In this document: positions 35,024 through 44,285 of the stretch, piece after piece
Layout: the number at the start of each line of letters is the position of its first letter
Numbering within the stretch: position 1 is the stretch's first letter
Source of the DNA: WLMZ01 sp043753895
GTDB lineage: Bacteria; Actinomycetota; Acidimicrobiia; Acidimicrobiales; Ilumatobacteraceae
Length of the DNA: 64,000 nucleotides
Direction: 5' to 3'
Assembly (NCBI GenBank): GCA_043753895.1
Contig: JAYUWK010000122.1
Location: 1 to 64,000 of the forward strand
Notes under the pieces: model-generated
What the model saw: the letters and a program-made list of their open reading frames with translations, nothing else
The model's database searches: none
What the model was told of the DNA's origin: nothing
Made by a program: the position numbers and the translations under genes

Positions 35024-36175
35024 TCAGCCACCGGCCTTGGCCTTCACATTGCTGTAGATCTTGACAAGGCGATCCTGCACTGAGTTGACCGCGCCGGGCT
35101 TCATCTTCGCTACCTCGGCGTCGGTGAAGAACACCATGTCCTTGAAGTCGATGGCGCCGGCCAAGTCGACCACTCCTTTGATGCCGGTGTTGTAGCCGTG
35201 GAAGTTGAGATCCTTCACGCTGTTCTTCGGGTCGAGGATGAAGTTGATGAAGTCGTACGACGCATCCACATTCTTGGCTCCCTTGAGAATGCACCAGTTG
35301 TCCATCCACAACTCGGTCGTCGGCGAACCGACACCCCACTTGTAACGGGCGGGGTCCTCGCCGGCGGCTTTGATGCCCAACAGACCTTGGCGTGCATCAC
35401 CGTTGAACACCTGTGACAGCGCGTAGCTGCCCGAGGTGAGGTTCACGCCGGGGTAGGAGTCGAATGCCTTGATATGCGAAGCGAACTCTTTCACCAGGAA
35501 CTTCTCGCACGCATCGAGATCTTCGGTCTTTTCTGTGGTCCAGTCGATGCCGTTCGCCCAGAAGTAGATACCAGTGAGGTCGGGCGGTGCATCGATAACG
35601 CTGGTCTTGCCGCTGGCCTCGGTCTGCGCAACCTTGATGAAGTCGGTCCATGTCTTGATCTCGGTCTTGACCACGGTGGTGTCGTAGATCCACCCGGTGG
35701 TACCCCAGTTCTTGCAGACACTGTGCTTGTTGTCCGGGTCCCACGACTGATTGGTGTAGAGCGGATCGAGATTCGCGAAGTTGGGGATCTTGGTCTTGTC
35801 GAGTTCCGCGAGTAGGCCCGACTTCACCAGCTGCGGGATATACGCGCCCGTGGGTACGACCATGTCGAAGCCCGATGAGCCGCCGCCCTGAACCAACTTC
35901 TGGATCGCCTGTTCGTTGGAATCGAAGGTGGTGAGGCTGATGTTTCCCCAGCTCTTGAGCAGATCAGGGTCGTCGTATTCGGCCCATGTGAACATATTGA
36001 TGTTCTTGCTCTTCGATCCTGAACCGCCGCTGCTGCCACCGCAGGCCGCAAGGGCTGCTACCGCTGCGACACCGCCACCGATGGCCAGGAAACGGCGGCG
36101 GTTGATCGTGGCCGCTAGACGCTGTGCTGCTTGCTGAGAGACGAGGATTCGGGTTGATGCTTCGCTGTATGTCAT
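35024..36175 (-). CDS. potD: Polyamine-type ABC transporter substrate-binding protein (PotD-like)
   Basis: 383 residues. After INRRRFLAIGG, a twin-Arg-like start, comes a hydrophobic stretch and a lipobox ending AALAACGG, so it is a lipoprotein possibly exported by Tat. The mature protein has the PotD/PotF pattern NMFTWAEYDDPDLL, TFDSNEQAIQKL, VVPTGAYIPQL and the Trp/Asp-rich pocket (WGTTGWIYDT, TELWMDNWCI). Spermidine, putrescine or a related amine is the expected ligand. GGAGGG lies about ten bases before the ATG. Confidence 0.87.
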   Translation of the reverse strand: MTYSEASTRILVSQQAAQRLAATINRRRFLAIGGGVAAVAALAACGGSSGGSGSKSKNINMFTWAEYDDPDLLKSWGNISLTTFDSNEQAIQKLVQGGGSSGFDMVVPTGAYIPQLVKSGLLAELDKTKIPNFANLDPLYTNQSWDPDNKHSVCKNWGTTGWIYDTTVVKTEIKTWTDFIKVAQTEASGKTSVIDAPPDLTGIYFWANGIDWTTEKTEDLDACEKFLVKEFASHIKAFDSYPGVNLTSGSYALSQVFNGDARQGLLGIKAAGEDPARYKWGVGSPTTELWMDNWCILKGAKNVDASYDFINFILDPKNSVKDLNFHGYNTGIKGVVDLAGAIDFKDMVFFTDAEVAKMKPGAVNSVQDRLVKIYSNVKAKAGG

Positions 36176-36252
36176 CGATGCGGTCCCTCCGGGAGACCGT
36201 TGAGTGGTTGTGGGTAGTGCAAACGGTAGTTGTGCCAGTGCGGTTTCGCCGG

Positions 36253-37374
36253 TCAGTCCGGTGCGGCCTCGGTCGCGGGATCCTGCAGCACGAGGTCGGC
36301 CTGCTCGGCGGAGAACTGATAGACCTCGGCGGCCTCCCAATGGCACCAGATGGCGTCGCCGGGGGCGAGCCGAACGGCGCCCTGCCGGGGCAACAGCGCA
36401 AGGACATCTCGGTCTGCGGTGCGCACCACGTATTGCAACACGTCGCCGTAGTGCGAGACACCGGCAACACTGCCTGCGATCACGTTGACGGCACGGCCCG
36501 GATCGGTGCTGCTGAGTTGGATGCACTCGGGGCGAATCGCTGCAAGCGCGGGCTGGCCCTCTGCCACGGTCTCCTCGGGGTTCGAAGCGACGAACACGGT
36601 GCCGTCGTCGGCGCGGACTCCGTGACCGGTGGACACGCCCTTCCAGAAGTTGTTGCGTCCGATGAAGCCAGCCACGAACGCTGAGGCCGGGTGCTCGTAC
36701 ACGGTTTCGGGATCGGCGAGTTGCTCGACATGGCCGTCGAGCATGATCGCAATGCGATCGCTCATCCCCATCGCCTCTTCCTGGTCGTGCGTGACGAAGA
36801 CGAACGTGATACCGAGTTGGCTCTGCAGCAGTTTCAGTTCGATCTGCATCTCTTCGCGCAACTTGCGATCGAGCGCCCCGAGCGGCTCGTCGAGCAACAG
36901 CACGCTCGGCCGGTTCACCAGGGCACGTGCCAAGGCGACGCGCTGTTGTTGACCGCCCGACATCTGGCGCGGCTTGCGATCGGCGAGCGGACGCATCTTG
37001 ACCATGTCGAGTGCCTCGGTCACTCGGGTGGCGATGTCGCTCTTGGAGACATGCCGCTGACGTAATCCGTATGCGACGTTCTCGGCAACGGTCATGTGCG
37101 GGAACAGCGCGTACTGCTGGAAGACGGTGTTGACATCGCGCTTATATGGCGGCACGCCTTGCACGAATTCGCCGCTGATACGGATGAAACCCTCGTCGGG
37201 CTGCTCGAAACCGGCGAGCATGCGCAAGGTCGTGGTCTTGCCACAGCCGCTGGGGCCCAACAAGGACAGGAACTCGCCGGCGTGAATATCGAGGTTGAGT
37301 GTGTCGACGGCAACCATCGAACCGAAGCGCTTGGTCACGTCGACCAGTTCGACGCTGCCACGATCTTGGCTCAT
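36253..37374 (-). CDS. potA: Polyamine-type ABC transporter ATP-binding protein (PotA-like)
   Basis: 373 residues with Walker A GPSGCGKTTT, Q-loop FQQYALFPHMTV, signature MSGGQQQRVALAR, Walker B LLLDEPLGALD and H-loop FVTHDQEEAM. A C-terminal TOBE domain (about 270-365) completes the PotA/MalK-type layout. It is first in the minus-strand order, with 77 bases before potD. An 11-base direct repeat lies upstream of its start. Confidence 0.92.
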   Translation of the reverse strand: MSQDRGSVELVDVTKRFGSMVAVDTLNLDIHAGEFLSLLGPSGCGKTTTLRMLAGFEQPDEGFIRISGEFVQGVPPYKRDVNTVFQQYALFPHMTVAENVAYGLRQRHVSKSDIATRVTEALDMVKMRPLADRKPRQMSGGQQQRVALARALVNRPSVLLLDEPLGALDRKLREEMQIELKLLQSQLGITFVFVTHDQEEAMGMSDRIAIMLDGHVEQLADPETVYEHPASAFVAGFIGRNNFWKGVSTGHGVRADDGTVFVASNPEETVAEGQPALAAIRPECIQLSSTDPGRAVNVIAGSVAGVSHYGDVLQYVVRTADRDVLALLPRQGAVRLAPGDAIWCHWEAAEVYQFSAEQADLVLQDPATEAAPD

Positions 37375-37401
37375 TCGTTGTTTCCTCTCACGTCACACGG
37401 A

Positions 37402-37427
37402 TACCGACGCGGACGGTACCGACGCGG
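37402..37427. repeat. Direct repeat upstream of potA
   Basis: TACCGACGCGG occurs at 37402-37412 and 37417-37427, a 15-base period, 28 bases upstream of the potA start. It could be a regulator or promoter element, but no matching regulator is known here. Confidence 0.3.
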
Positions 37428-37521
37428 CGTTGACAGCGAGGGGTCTGCTCGCAAACGCACCGACGCTCAGATCAGTGTAGAGAGCCAACGCCGTGAGCGC
37501 GAAAATGCGACAGCGTTCTGC

Positions 37522-37956
37522 TCACTCACCGTCTTCGGGATCCGGCACAACAAGAATCGGAATCGGGCCACGGTGAACGAGCTCATAGGTTGTGGAACCC
37601 AGTAGGGCAGCGCGTAGCGGACCGCGACCCCCGTGACCCACCACGATCAATTCGGCCTGGTGCGCCTCGGCGGCGATGATGAGGCTGTCGACCGCTCGGT
37701 CGCGGATGAGCTCGACGCTCACGTGCACGTCGGGGAAGGTCTCGATCAGACGTACGCGCACAGCCTGAGTGACCTCGTCGGCGATGGCCTCGATCTGATC
37801 CTCGAGTGGGCCCCCGCGTGGCCCCATCGAGGACGCCTCGTAGCCAAACACCAACACCACCCCACGGCCGAGTTGCTGCGCGAGGCGAGTTGCAAAGATT
37901 GCAGCAGACTCGCCGCTGCCGTCGGGTCCGATGCCTACGACGATGTCACCAGCCAT
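37522..37956 (-). CDS. Universal stress protein (UspA family)
   Basis: 144 residues with the Usp fold. The first strand is IVVGIGPDGSG, and the ATP-binding motif G-2x-G-9x-G(S/T) appears as GHGGRGPLRAALLGSTT. It ends ILVVPDPEDGE. It may dimerise and bind ATP under stress. The start overlaps the end of the APC permease gene by 11 bases, so the two are cotranscribed and it may act with the transporter. Confidence 0.88.
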   Translation of the reverse strand: MAGDIVVGIGPDGSGESAAIFATRLAQQLGRGVVLVFGYEASSMGPRGGPLEDQIEAIADEVTQAVRVRLIETFPDVHVSVELIRDRAVDSLIIAAEAHQAELIVVGHGGRGPLRAALLGSTTYELVHRGPIPILVVPDPEDGE

Positions 37957-39523
37957 GTCGGTTCTCCTTGGTATAGGTACCGAGCGGTGCCGCCAACGTG
38001 TTCTCGCCGTACGGATCGGGGACGGTATGAATGGGATCAGAGGAGTAGCTGAAGAACGTGGGGTACTTGAAACTGCACCAGATCATGAGCGGAATACCCA
38101 CGGCCAACAGCAGCGTGCCGATGACCAGCACCGTGCCGACGCCAAACAGCAGCCCATAGCCATACGCCACGTTTCGCGCATCCCACACGGTCTTGCAGAA
38201 CACGAAGATCAAAACGACACCACCGAAGAGAGGCAGAAACCCGATCAGCAAGAAGTTCTTGGCCGAGACGAAGAGGTACCGGCGGTAGTACCACACGCAC
38301 GAGAGCCCCGAGACTCCGTAGTAGACCGCGATCGCCATACCAACCGCAGCAATCGATGCGCTGTACGCATCCGTCGACGTGTTGTGGCTGATGAGTACCA
38401 GAAGCAAATACCACGCAATCGAGATGCCGCCGAACAGCCACGTGCTGAAGTCAGGAGTGAGCTGCGTGTGGTTGATTTGCGCCAGCTTCTTCGGGCCGGC
38501 GCCGTGGGCCCCCATCGACAACATCGTGCGGGTCGCAGGCAAGATGGTGGTCTGGCACGACGCCGCTGCCGAGGTGAGCACGGCGATGATGAGCAATTTG
38601 ACGAAAATGGTGGGCAGGGCCACCTTGCCCGCCGCATAGATCGCGTCGCCGCTGTTGTCGGAGACGAACGTCGGGCCGAGCAGCGAGACCACACCGTAGG
38701 AGGTGAGCAGGTAGATCGCGAGCAGGATGAAAGTGGACAGCACTGCGGCGATACCCGGCGTGCGGCTCGAGTCCTCGGTTTCTTCGTTCACAGACACACA
38801 GGTATCCCAGCCCCAGTAGGCGAAGATCGCAACGACGAGTCCTGCGGTGATCGCTTGGGTGGAAAGACCCGACGGCGACATCCACGACAGGCTGGGCCTG
38901 ATCGAGTGGTACACGGTTGCAACACCGTCGCCGTTGATTGCCGTTCTCGAGGTGCCGTGAAATGCCTTCACGATCGCAACGATGGCGAAGACGCTGAGGA
39001 TGGCGACCTCGGTGCTGAGCAGGATGACCTGCGACTTGGCCGAGAGTTCGATTCCCTTCCAACAGATCCAGCACATCGCCACAATGAACAACATGCCAAT
39101 CGTGGTCGTGAGATAGATGTTCTGGGCCAGCCTCTCGCTGAACAGCAACACGAGATACTGACCCGAGATACCTGCCAGGTTCGGCATGATGACGAGGTCG
39201 GCAACGATGCAACCCCATCCACTGATCCACCCGGCGCGGGGTCCGAAGGCGCGCACTCCCCAGGTGAAGTTCGTGCCGCAATCCGGATCGGCCCTGTTGA
39301 GGTAATAGAACGCAGCCGCAATGCACCCCATCGGCACGAACGCGAAGAGCATGATGAACGGGGCCTTCAAGCCAGCGGCGTCGGCGATGCCGCCAATGCC
39401 CGCAGCGAGGCTGTAACCCGGCGCGGTTGACGCAACACCGATCACAATGACGGCGATCAGGCCGAGAGACCCGCCCTTCAGGCCCTTGTCTGCCATTGAT
39501 GGCTGCTGTACTGCCGTACTCAC
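37946..39523 (-). CDS. APC-superfamily amino acid/amine permease
   Basis: 525 residues with about twelve to fourteen membrane helices. The first contains the APC motif GVASTAPGYSLAAGIGG, followed by RADPDCGTNFTWGVRAFGPR and IFAYWGWDTCVSVNEETED. The C-terminal tail is cytoplasmic. Neighbours (polyamine ABC genes, aminotransferase, aldehyde dehydrogenase, Lrp) suggest an amine or amino acid as substrate, possibly putrescine or GABA; this is inference. It is divergent from an Lrp-type gene. Confidence 0.88.
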   Translation of the reverse strand: MSTAVQQPSMADKGLKGGSLGLIAVIVIGVASTAPGYSLAAGIGGIADAAGLKAPFIMLFAFVPMGCIAAAFYYLNRADPDCGTNFTWGVRAFGPRAGWISGWGCIVADLVIMPNLAGISGQYLVLLFSERLAQNIYLTTTIGMLFIVAMCWICWKGIELSAKSQVILLSTEVAILSVFAIVAIVKAFHGTSRTAINGDGVATVYHSIRPSLSWMSPSGLSTQAITAGLVVAIFAYWGWDTCVSVNEETEDSSRTPGIAAVLSTFILLAIYLLTSYGVVSLLGPTFVSDNSGDAIYAAGKVALPTIFVKLLIIAVLTSAAASCQTTILPATRTMLSMGAHGAGPKKLAQINHTQLTPDFSTWLFGGISIAWYLLLVLISHNTSTDAYSASIAAVGMAIAVYYGVSGLSCVWYYRRYLFVSAKNFLLIGFLPLFGGVVLIFVFCKTVWDARNVAYGYGLLFGVGTVLVIGTLLLAVGIPLMIWCSFKYPTFFSYSSDPIHTVPDPYGENTLAAPLGTYTKENRHGW

Positions 39524-39726
39524 GGTCCCCCACTCGCGCCCGCGGGCACGGGCAGTCCTGCTCCGATGTCGGGATCAACCGCCCCCGGCTCCGGGACAAC
39601 TTCAGTCAACGTATCACTGGGCTCTGAGGTCGCTGCCCTGTTGTCGGCTCTGCAACGCGGGGTCACCTCATAGAAATGGCCGATTCATTTGCTGAAACAT
39701 GCGAACGGGGGCATGATCCGTGCTGT
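39524..39726. promoter_or_regulatory. Divergent promoter region, APC permease / Lrp-type regulator
   Basis: 203 bases separate the two divergent starts and hold no coding frame I can support. Such a gap next to an Lrp gene is the usual place for Lrp autoregulation and permease control. I could not point to a convincing operator or -35/-10 pair. Confidence 0.4.
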
Positions 39727-40185
39727 ATGGATCGCAGAAACCCCCACGTCGACGACACCGACCGCGCCATCATCGAGCAATTGCAGACCGACGGACGAAT
39801 CTCCTACACCCGCCTCGGTGCCGCCATTGGTCTCTCAGAGGCAGCGGCACGTCAGCGCGTTCAACGACTGATGGACGGCGGCGTGGTGCAGGTGGTAGCC
39901 GTCACCAATCCGTTGTCGCTCGGGTATCGCCGGATGGCGATGATCGGCGTGCGCACCGAAGGTCCCACCGAGGGCATCGCCGCAGCGCTGGAGGCCTTCC
40001 CCGATATCGAGTACCTCGTGGTCACCGCCGGTTCATTTGACCTCATGTGCGAGGTTGTCGTGCCCGACGACTCTGCGCTGCTGAACCTGACCAATCGCAT
40101 CCGCTCGGTGCCGGGCGTCAGCAACACCGAGACGTTCATCTACCTGTCGTTGGTGAAACAGACCTACGCATGGGGCGCCCATTGA
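39727..40185 (+). CDS. Lrp/AsnC-family transcriptional regulator
   Basis: 152 residues with an N-terminal winged helix-turn-helix (DDTDRAIIEQLQTDGRISYT, then LGAAIGLSEAAARQRVQRLM) and a C-terminal RAM effector domain (TAGSFDLMCEVVVPDDSALL, GVSNTETFIYLSLVKQTY). The ATG at 39727 gives a typical length. It probably senses an amino acid or amine and controls the downstream aminotransferase and the divergent permease. The aminotransferase starts before it ends. Confidence 0.9.
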   Translation: MDRRNPHVDDTDRAIIEQLQTDGRISYTRLGAAIGLSEAAARQRVQRLMDGGVVQVVAVTNPLSLGYRRMAMIGVRTEGPTEGIAAALEAFPDIEYLVVTAGSFDLMCEVVVPDDSALLNLTNRIRSVPGVSNTETFIYLSLVKQTYAWGAH

Positions 40186-41570
40186 GCATCGAAGCCAACC
40201 CGGCGGAGTTTGACATGCAAGCGGCCGCGCGTCGGCACCTCTGGGGCCACTTCACACAACTGAGCGGATTCCAGCGCAGCCCGCTGGCGGTGATCACCCA
40301 CGGTGAAGGCAATTACATCTTCGATCAGCATGGCCACCGGCTCCTCGATGGATTGTCCGGGCTGTTCACCGTGCAGGTGGGACACGGTCGACGTGAGTTG
40401 GCCGAGGCCGGCACCGCTCAAGCAGCCACGCTGGCCTACTTCCCGTTGTGGAGCTTCGGTCATGAGCCGGCAATCCGTTTGGCGGCACGTCTGGCCGAGT
40501 TGGCGCCGGGCGATCTGAACCGTGTGTTCTTCACCACTGGTGGAGGCGAGGCCGTGGAGAGCGCATGGAAACTTGCGATCCAATACTTCACAGCAATCGG
40601 CCAGCCGATGCGGCGCAAGGTGATCAGTCGCCACTACGCGTACCACGGCACCACGCTCGGGGCCCTCTCCATCACCGGGATCCCGGCGATCAAGAATCCG
40701 TGGGAGCCGCTGATGCCCGGCACGGTGAAGGTCGCCAACACCAATCAGTATCGCTGTGGGATGTGCGCACAGACGGGAGCGTGCAGCTTGGCCTGCGCCG
40801 ACGACATCGAAGCGTGCATTCTGATGGAGGGTCCCGACACCGTGGCGTGCGTGATCATGGAGCCCGTGCAGAACACCGGCGGAGCGCTGGTGCCTCCACC
40901 CGGCTACTGGCAGCGCGTCCGAGAGATCTGCGACAGGTATGGCGTGCTGCTCGTCAGCGATGAGGTCATCTGCGCATTTGGCCGGCTCGGTCATTGGTTC
41001 GGTTGCGAACGATTCGGGTACCAACCCGACGTGATCGTGTTCGCCAAGGGCGTCACCAGCGGCTACGCGCCGCTTGGCGGCATCATCGTCAGCGACCGCC
41101 TGGCCGCACCGTTTCTCGAGGACAACCGTGTCTTTCTCCACGGCCTCACGTTCGGCGGGCACCCGGTGAGTTGCGCCGTCGCGTTAGCGAACATCGAACT
41201 GATGGAGCACGAGGATCTGCTCGGCAACGTGCTGCGCAATGAATCAGTGTTCGACGAGGTCATGGCGCGTGTGGGTGAGCTTCCCATCGTCGGCCAAGTT
41301 CGAGGCTGTGGCTATTTTCGCGTGGCCGAACTCGTGAAGGACAAAGACAACCGAACCACCTTCACCGACGAGGAATGCGATTGGTTGCTGCGTGGTGTGC
41401 TCTCGCCGGCGCTCTACAAAGCGGGGCTGTTCTGCCGCGCCGACGACCGGGCCGATCCGGTGGTCGTACTGTCACCGCCGCTCACGTGCGGCCCGGAAGA
41501 GCTTCGCTTCATCGGCGACACGCTCGTTGAAGTTTTCACCAACGCGTGGAACGACTTCCAGTCGAGATGA
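40170..41570 (+). CDS. Class III (omega-amino) aminotransferase
   Basis: 466 residues, PLP-dependent. TTGGGEAVESAWKLA binds phosphate, SRHYAYHGTTLGAL supplies the cofactor-stacking Tyr, LLVSDEVICAFGRLG contains the cofactor Asp, and VIVFAKGVTSGYAPLGG holds the Schiff-base Lys. An insert with four Cys (RCGMCAQTGACSLACADDIE) follows the dimer region. The group covers putrescine, GABA, beta-alanine and omega-amino acid:pyruvate transaminases. Neighbours favour a polyamine or omega-amino substrate. ATG 40170 (TTG 40182 possible) overlaps the Lrp gene. Confidence 0.9.
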   Translation: MGRPLSIEANPAEFDMQAAARRHLWGHFTQLSGFQRSPLAVITHGEGNYIFDQHGHRLLDGLSGLFTVQVGHGRRELAEAGTAQAATLAYFPLWSFGHEPAIRLAARLAELAPGDLNRVFFTTGGGEAVESAWKLAIQYFTAIGQPMRRKVISRHYAYHGTTLGALSITGIPAIKNPWEPLMPGTVKVANTNQYRCGMCAQTGACSLACADDIEACILMEGPDTVACVIMEPVQNTGGALVPPPGYWQRVREICDRYGVLLVSDEVICAFGRLGHWFGCERFGYQPDVIVFAKGVTSGYAPLGGIIVSDRLAAPFLEDNRVFLHGLTFGGHPVSCAVALANIELMEHEDLLGNVLRNESVFDEVMARVGELPIVGQVRGCGYFRVAELVKDKDNRTTFTDEECDWLLRGVLSPALYKAGLFCRADDRADPVVVLSPPLTCGPEELRFIGDTLVEVFTNAWNDFQSR

Positions 41571-42250
41571 GCGACGACAAGCCGACCCTCGACGAGCACG
41601 CGTGGGGCCTGGTCTCCAGTGGCGAGACTCGATGGCCAGCGGCGCTCGCCATGGTCGGAGCCCTGATGCTGCAGATCCGTCTGCCCGAAAAGCTCACGGT
41701 GGGACCGCGCTGGATGCTGCCTGCGATTGAAGCGTTGGTGCTCGTCACATTGCTCATCGTGAGTCCGACCAAGTTCGACGAGACGTCGCGCGATGTACGG
41801 TTCGTGTCACTCGGGCTCATCGCGATTCTGTCGATTGCAAATGCAACAACACTTGGCCTGCTCATGCACAACCTGCTCAAGTCGGGCAGCACCCTTCCGG
41901 GGCGCTCGCTCATCTATTCGGCCGTGTCCGTCTGGCTGACTGGTGTCATCGCCTATGCACTCTGGTACTGGGAGATCGATCGAGGCGGGCCGAGCAGACG
42001 GTCCCGCGCCGACCACGCCCCTCCGGACTTCTGGTTCCCTCAGATGGAGAACCCGGGGGTCACACGGGGCGTGTGGTCCCCACACTTCCTCGACTACCTC
42101 TACGTGTCGGTCACGAACTCATCTGCGTTCAGCCCCACCGACGCCCTGCCACTCACACTGCGCGCCAAGGCGCTGATGACGGCCCAGTCGCTCACATCGC
42201 TGGCCACGATCGTGGTCGTGGGCGCCCGCGCCGTCAACATTCTCAAGTGA
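41567..42250 (+). CDS. DUF1345-like or channel-like membrane protein
   Basis: 227 residues with about four to five hydrophobic segments. The last two flank LDYLYVSVTNSSAFSPTDAL, which resembles the pore loop and selectivity region of two-helix ion channels, though no TVGYG is present. The ATG at 41567 overlaps the aminotransferase stop as ATGA. I could not assign a confirmed family; transport or sensing is possible. Confidence 0.6.
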   Translation: MSDDKPTLDEHAWGLVSSGETRWPAALAMVGALMLQIRLPEKLTVGPRWMLPAIEALVLVTLLIVSPTKFDETSRDVRFVSLGLIAILSIANATTLGLLMHNLLKSGSTLPGRSLIYSAVSVWLTGVIAYALWYWEIDRGGPSRRSRADHAPPDFWFPQMENPGVTRGVWSPHFLDYLYVSVTNSSAFSPTDALPLTLRAKALMTAQSLTSLATIVVVGARAVNILK

Positions 42251-42314
42251 GCAAACATGCGTGATGTAGAACTGCACGGGGACGCGGCCAACACTGATGC
42301 GGTCCGGAGGTCTT

Positions 42315-42857
42315 ATGGAAGAAACTGAAGTTCCACCATCGTTCACCCACGACTGCGAAGCGTGCCGGGTCATCGACCGTTTCGACGGTGTCGAAGACGG
42401 CCAACTCGGCAAGCCCGGGCACTTCCGAGTGCTCGACGAACGAACGCTTTTCAGCCGGGTTCGCAAAGCCGAGGGCTCGGTGGCCGACGGCGTCACAGCC
42501 TTTGCCGGGTCGATGAAGTTCGTCTACATTCACGCGATTTGGTTCGGCGTCTGGGTGGCCGGCAACATCGGTCTGGCCGGGCTGAACTACCAGTTCGACA
42601 AGTTCCCCTTCGGTCTGCTCACGATGATCGTGTCGCTCGAGGCCATCTTCCTTGCAACGTTCGTGATGATCAGCCAGAACCGTCAGGCGGCGCGTTCTGA
42701 TATCCGCAGCCGTCTCGATTTCGAGAACAACCTGCGTTCTGAGATCTGGTCGGTACACATCGGTCAAGCGCTCGGCATCGATGTGCCTCACGTCGAGGAA
42801 CTGGTCCAGAAAGCCATCGCCGCTGCCGAGGAACGGTTGCTGCGAGAGGAGGCATGA
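42315..42857 (+). CDS. DUF1003-family membrane protein
   Basis: 180 residues. The core FAGSMKFVYIHAIWFGVWVA, then a second helix around FGLLTMIVSLEAIFLATFVM and the ISQNRQAARSDIRSRLDFE segment match DUF1003. The N-terminus has a Cys pair (HDCEACRVID). GGAGG sits four bases before the ATG. The function of the family is unknown. It ends directly against the converging aldehyde dehydrogenase gene with no spacer. Confidence 0.85.
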   Translation: MEETEVPPSFTHDCEACRVIDRFDGVEDGQLGKPGHFRVLDERTLFSRVRKAEGSVADGVTAFAGSMKFVYIHAIWFGVWVAGNIGLAGLNYQFDKFPFGLLTMIVSLEAIFLATFVMISQNRQAARSDIRSRLDFENNLRSEIWSVHIGQALGIDVPHVEELVQKAIAAAEERLLREEA

Positions 42858-44285
42858 TCAGCTGTTGATATTGGCCATCACGTGCTTGATGCGCGTGTAG
42901 TCCTCGAGGGCGTATGCCGAGAGATCCTTCCCGTAGCCGCTCTTCTTATAGCCACCGTGGGGCATCTCGGCGACGAGCGGGATGTGGGTGTTGATCCACA
43001 CGCATCCGAAGTCGAGTCGCTTCGACATACGCATCGCCCGCCCGAAATCGCGGGTCCACACCGATGACGCAAGGCCATACTCCACGCCGTTCGCCCAGCG
43101 CACGGCTTCGTCCTCGTCGGAGAACTTCTGCACGGTGATCACCGGCCCGAACACCTCGCTCTGGATCATCTCATCGTTCTGCAACAGGTTCGCGACGACG
43201 GTGGGCGAATAGAAGTAACCAACCCCACCGACGGCACTGCCACCGGCCACGACAGTGGCATGATCGGGAACCCGATCGACGAAACCGCTGACACGGGCCA
43301 ACTGACCGGCATTGTTCACCGGGCCGAAGAGCACGTCCTCGTCATCTGGCATGCCGGTCTTGATGCCCGACGCGGCCGTCGCCAACGCAGCGACGAACTC
43401 GTCGTAGACACCTGCGGACACGAGTACCCGCGTGGCTGCCGTGCAGTCCTGGCCGGCGTTGAAAAACCCGGCGGTGGAGATGCCTTCAACAGCGGCAGCG
43501 ATGTCGGCGTCGTCGAATACGACGACCGGTGCCTTGCCTCCGAGTTCGAGGTGGAGCCGCTTCAGGCTGTGCGATGCTGCCTCTGCGACTTCCATGCCGG
43601 CGCGCACCGAGCCGGTGATACTGACCATCGACGGAGTGTCGTGGAGCACCATCGATCGACCCGTGTCGCGATCGCCGCACACCACATTGAGCACGCCGGC
43701 CGGCAGGAACTCGGCTGCGATCTCGGCGAGCAATGTGGTACTCGCGGGCGTCGTGTCGCTGGGCTTAAGCACCACGCTGTTTCCCGCAGCGATCGCCGGA
43801 GCGAACTTCCACACGGCCATCATCATCGGATAGTTCCAGGGCGCAACCTGGGCGCATACACCCACCGGCTCACGGCGGATGTAGCTGGTCATGCCACGCA
43901 TGTATTCGCCAGCGGACTTTCCTTCGAGGTTGCGCGCTGCCGCTGCGAAGAACCGGATCTGGTCGACCATCGGTGGAATTTCCTCGCTTCGGGTCAGGCC
44001 GACGGGCTTGCCGGTGTTCTCGACCTCGATCGCGATCAGTTCCTCGGCGCGGGCCTCGACCGCATCAGCGATGCGGAACAACGCAAGCGAACGCTCCGAC
44101 GGTGTGCTGTCTTTCCACACCTCGAAAGCCGCGGCAGCTGCCGACATCGCCGCGTTCACATCGGCGGTACCTGACAGCGTTGCCGTTGCGTATTGCTCGC
44201 CCGTGGCCGGATTGACGACGACCGAGGTGCGACCATCGGCCGCGTCGACGTGTTGGCCGTTGATGAAGTTCTTGAACCCCTGCAT
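42858..44285 (-). CDS. Aldehyde dehydrogenase, gamma-aminobutyraldehyde type
   Basis: 475 residues. APWNYPMMMAVWK binds cofactor, SITGSVRAGMEV is the nucleotide loop, LELGGKAPVVVFDDAD carries the general base Glu, and FNAGQDCTAATRVLVS contains the catalytic Cys. The sequence is close to PatD/4-aminobutyraldehyde dehydrogenases and would make GABA from 4-aminobutanal, the product of putrescine transamination. This fits the aminotransferase and polyamine transporter nearby. It is on the opposite strand to the aminotransferase. Confidence 0.9.
   Translation of the reverse strand: MQGFKNFINGQHVDAADGRTSVVVNPATGEQYATATLSGTADVNAAMSAAAAAFEVWKDSTPSERSLALFRIADAVEARAEELIAIEVENTGKPVGLTRSEEIPPMVDQIRFFAAAARNLEGKSAGEYMRGMTSYIRREPVGVCAQVAPWNYPMMMAVWKFAPAIAAGNSVVLKPSDTTPASTTLLAEIAAEFLPAGVLNVVCGDRDTGRSMVLHDTPSMVSITGSVRAGMEVAEAASHSLKRLHLELGGKAPVVVFDDADIAAAVEGISTAGFFNAGQDCTAATRVLVSAGVYDEFVAALATAASGIKTGMPDDEDVLFGPVNNAGQLARVSGFVDRVPDHATVVAGGSAVGGVGYFYSPTVVANLLQNDEMIQSEVFGPVITVQKFSDEDEAVRWANGVEYGLASSVWTRDFGRAMRMSKRLDFGCVWINTHIPLVAEMPHGGYKKSGYGKDLSAYALEDYTRIKHVMANINS

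Noticed and set aside
37430..37435. TTGACA resembling a -35 box
   Set aside because: It lies on the plus strand while the adjacent potA operon is on the minus strand, and no -10 follows at suitable spacing.
37931..39430. 499-codon plus-strand frame across the APC permease
   Set aside because: Its translation is Arg/His/Asp-rich with no hydrophobic pattern; the minus strand has twelve clear membrane helices.
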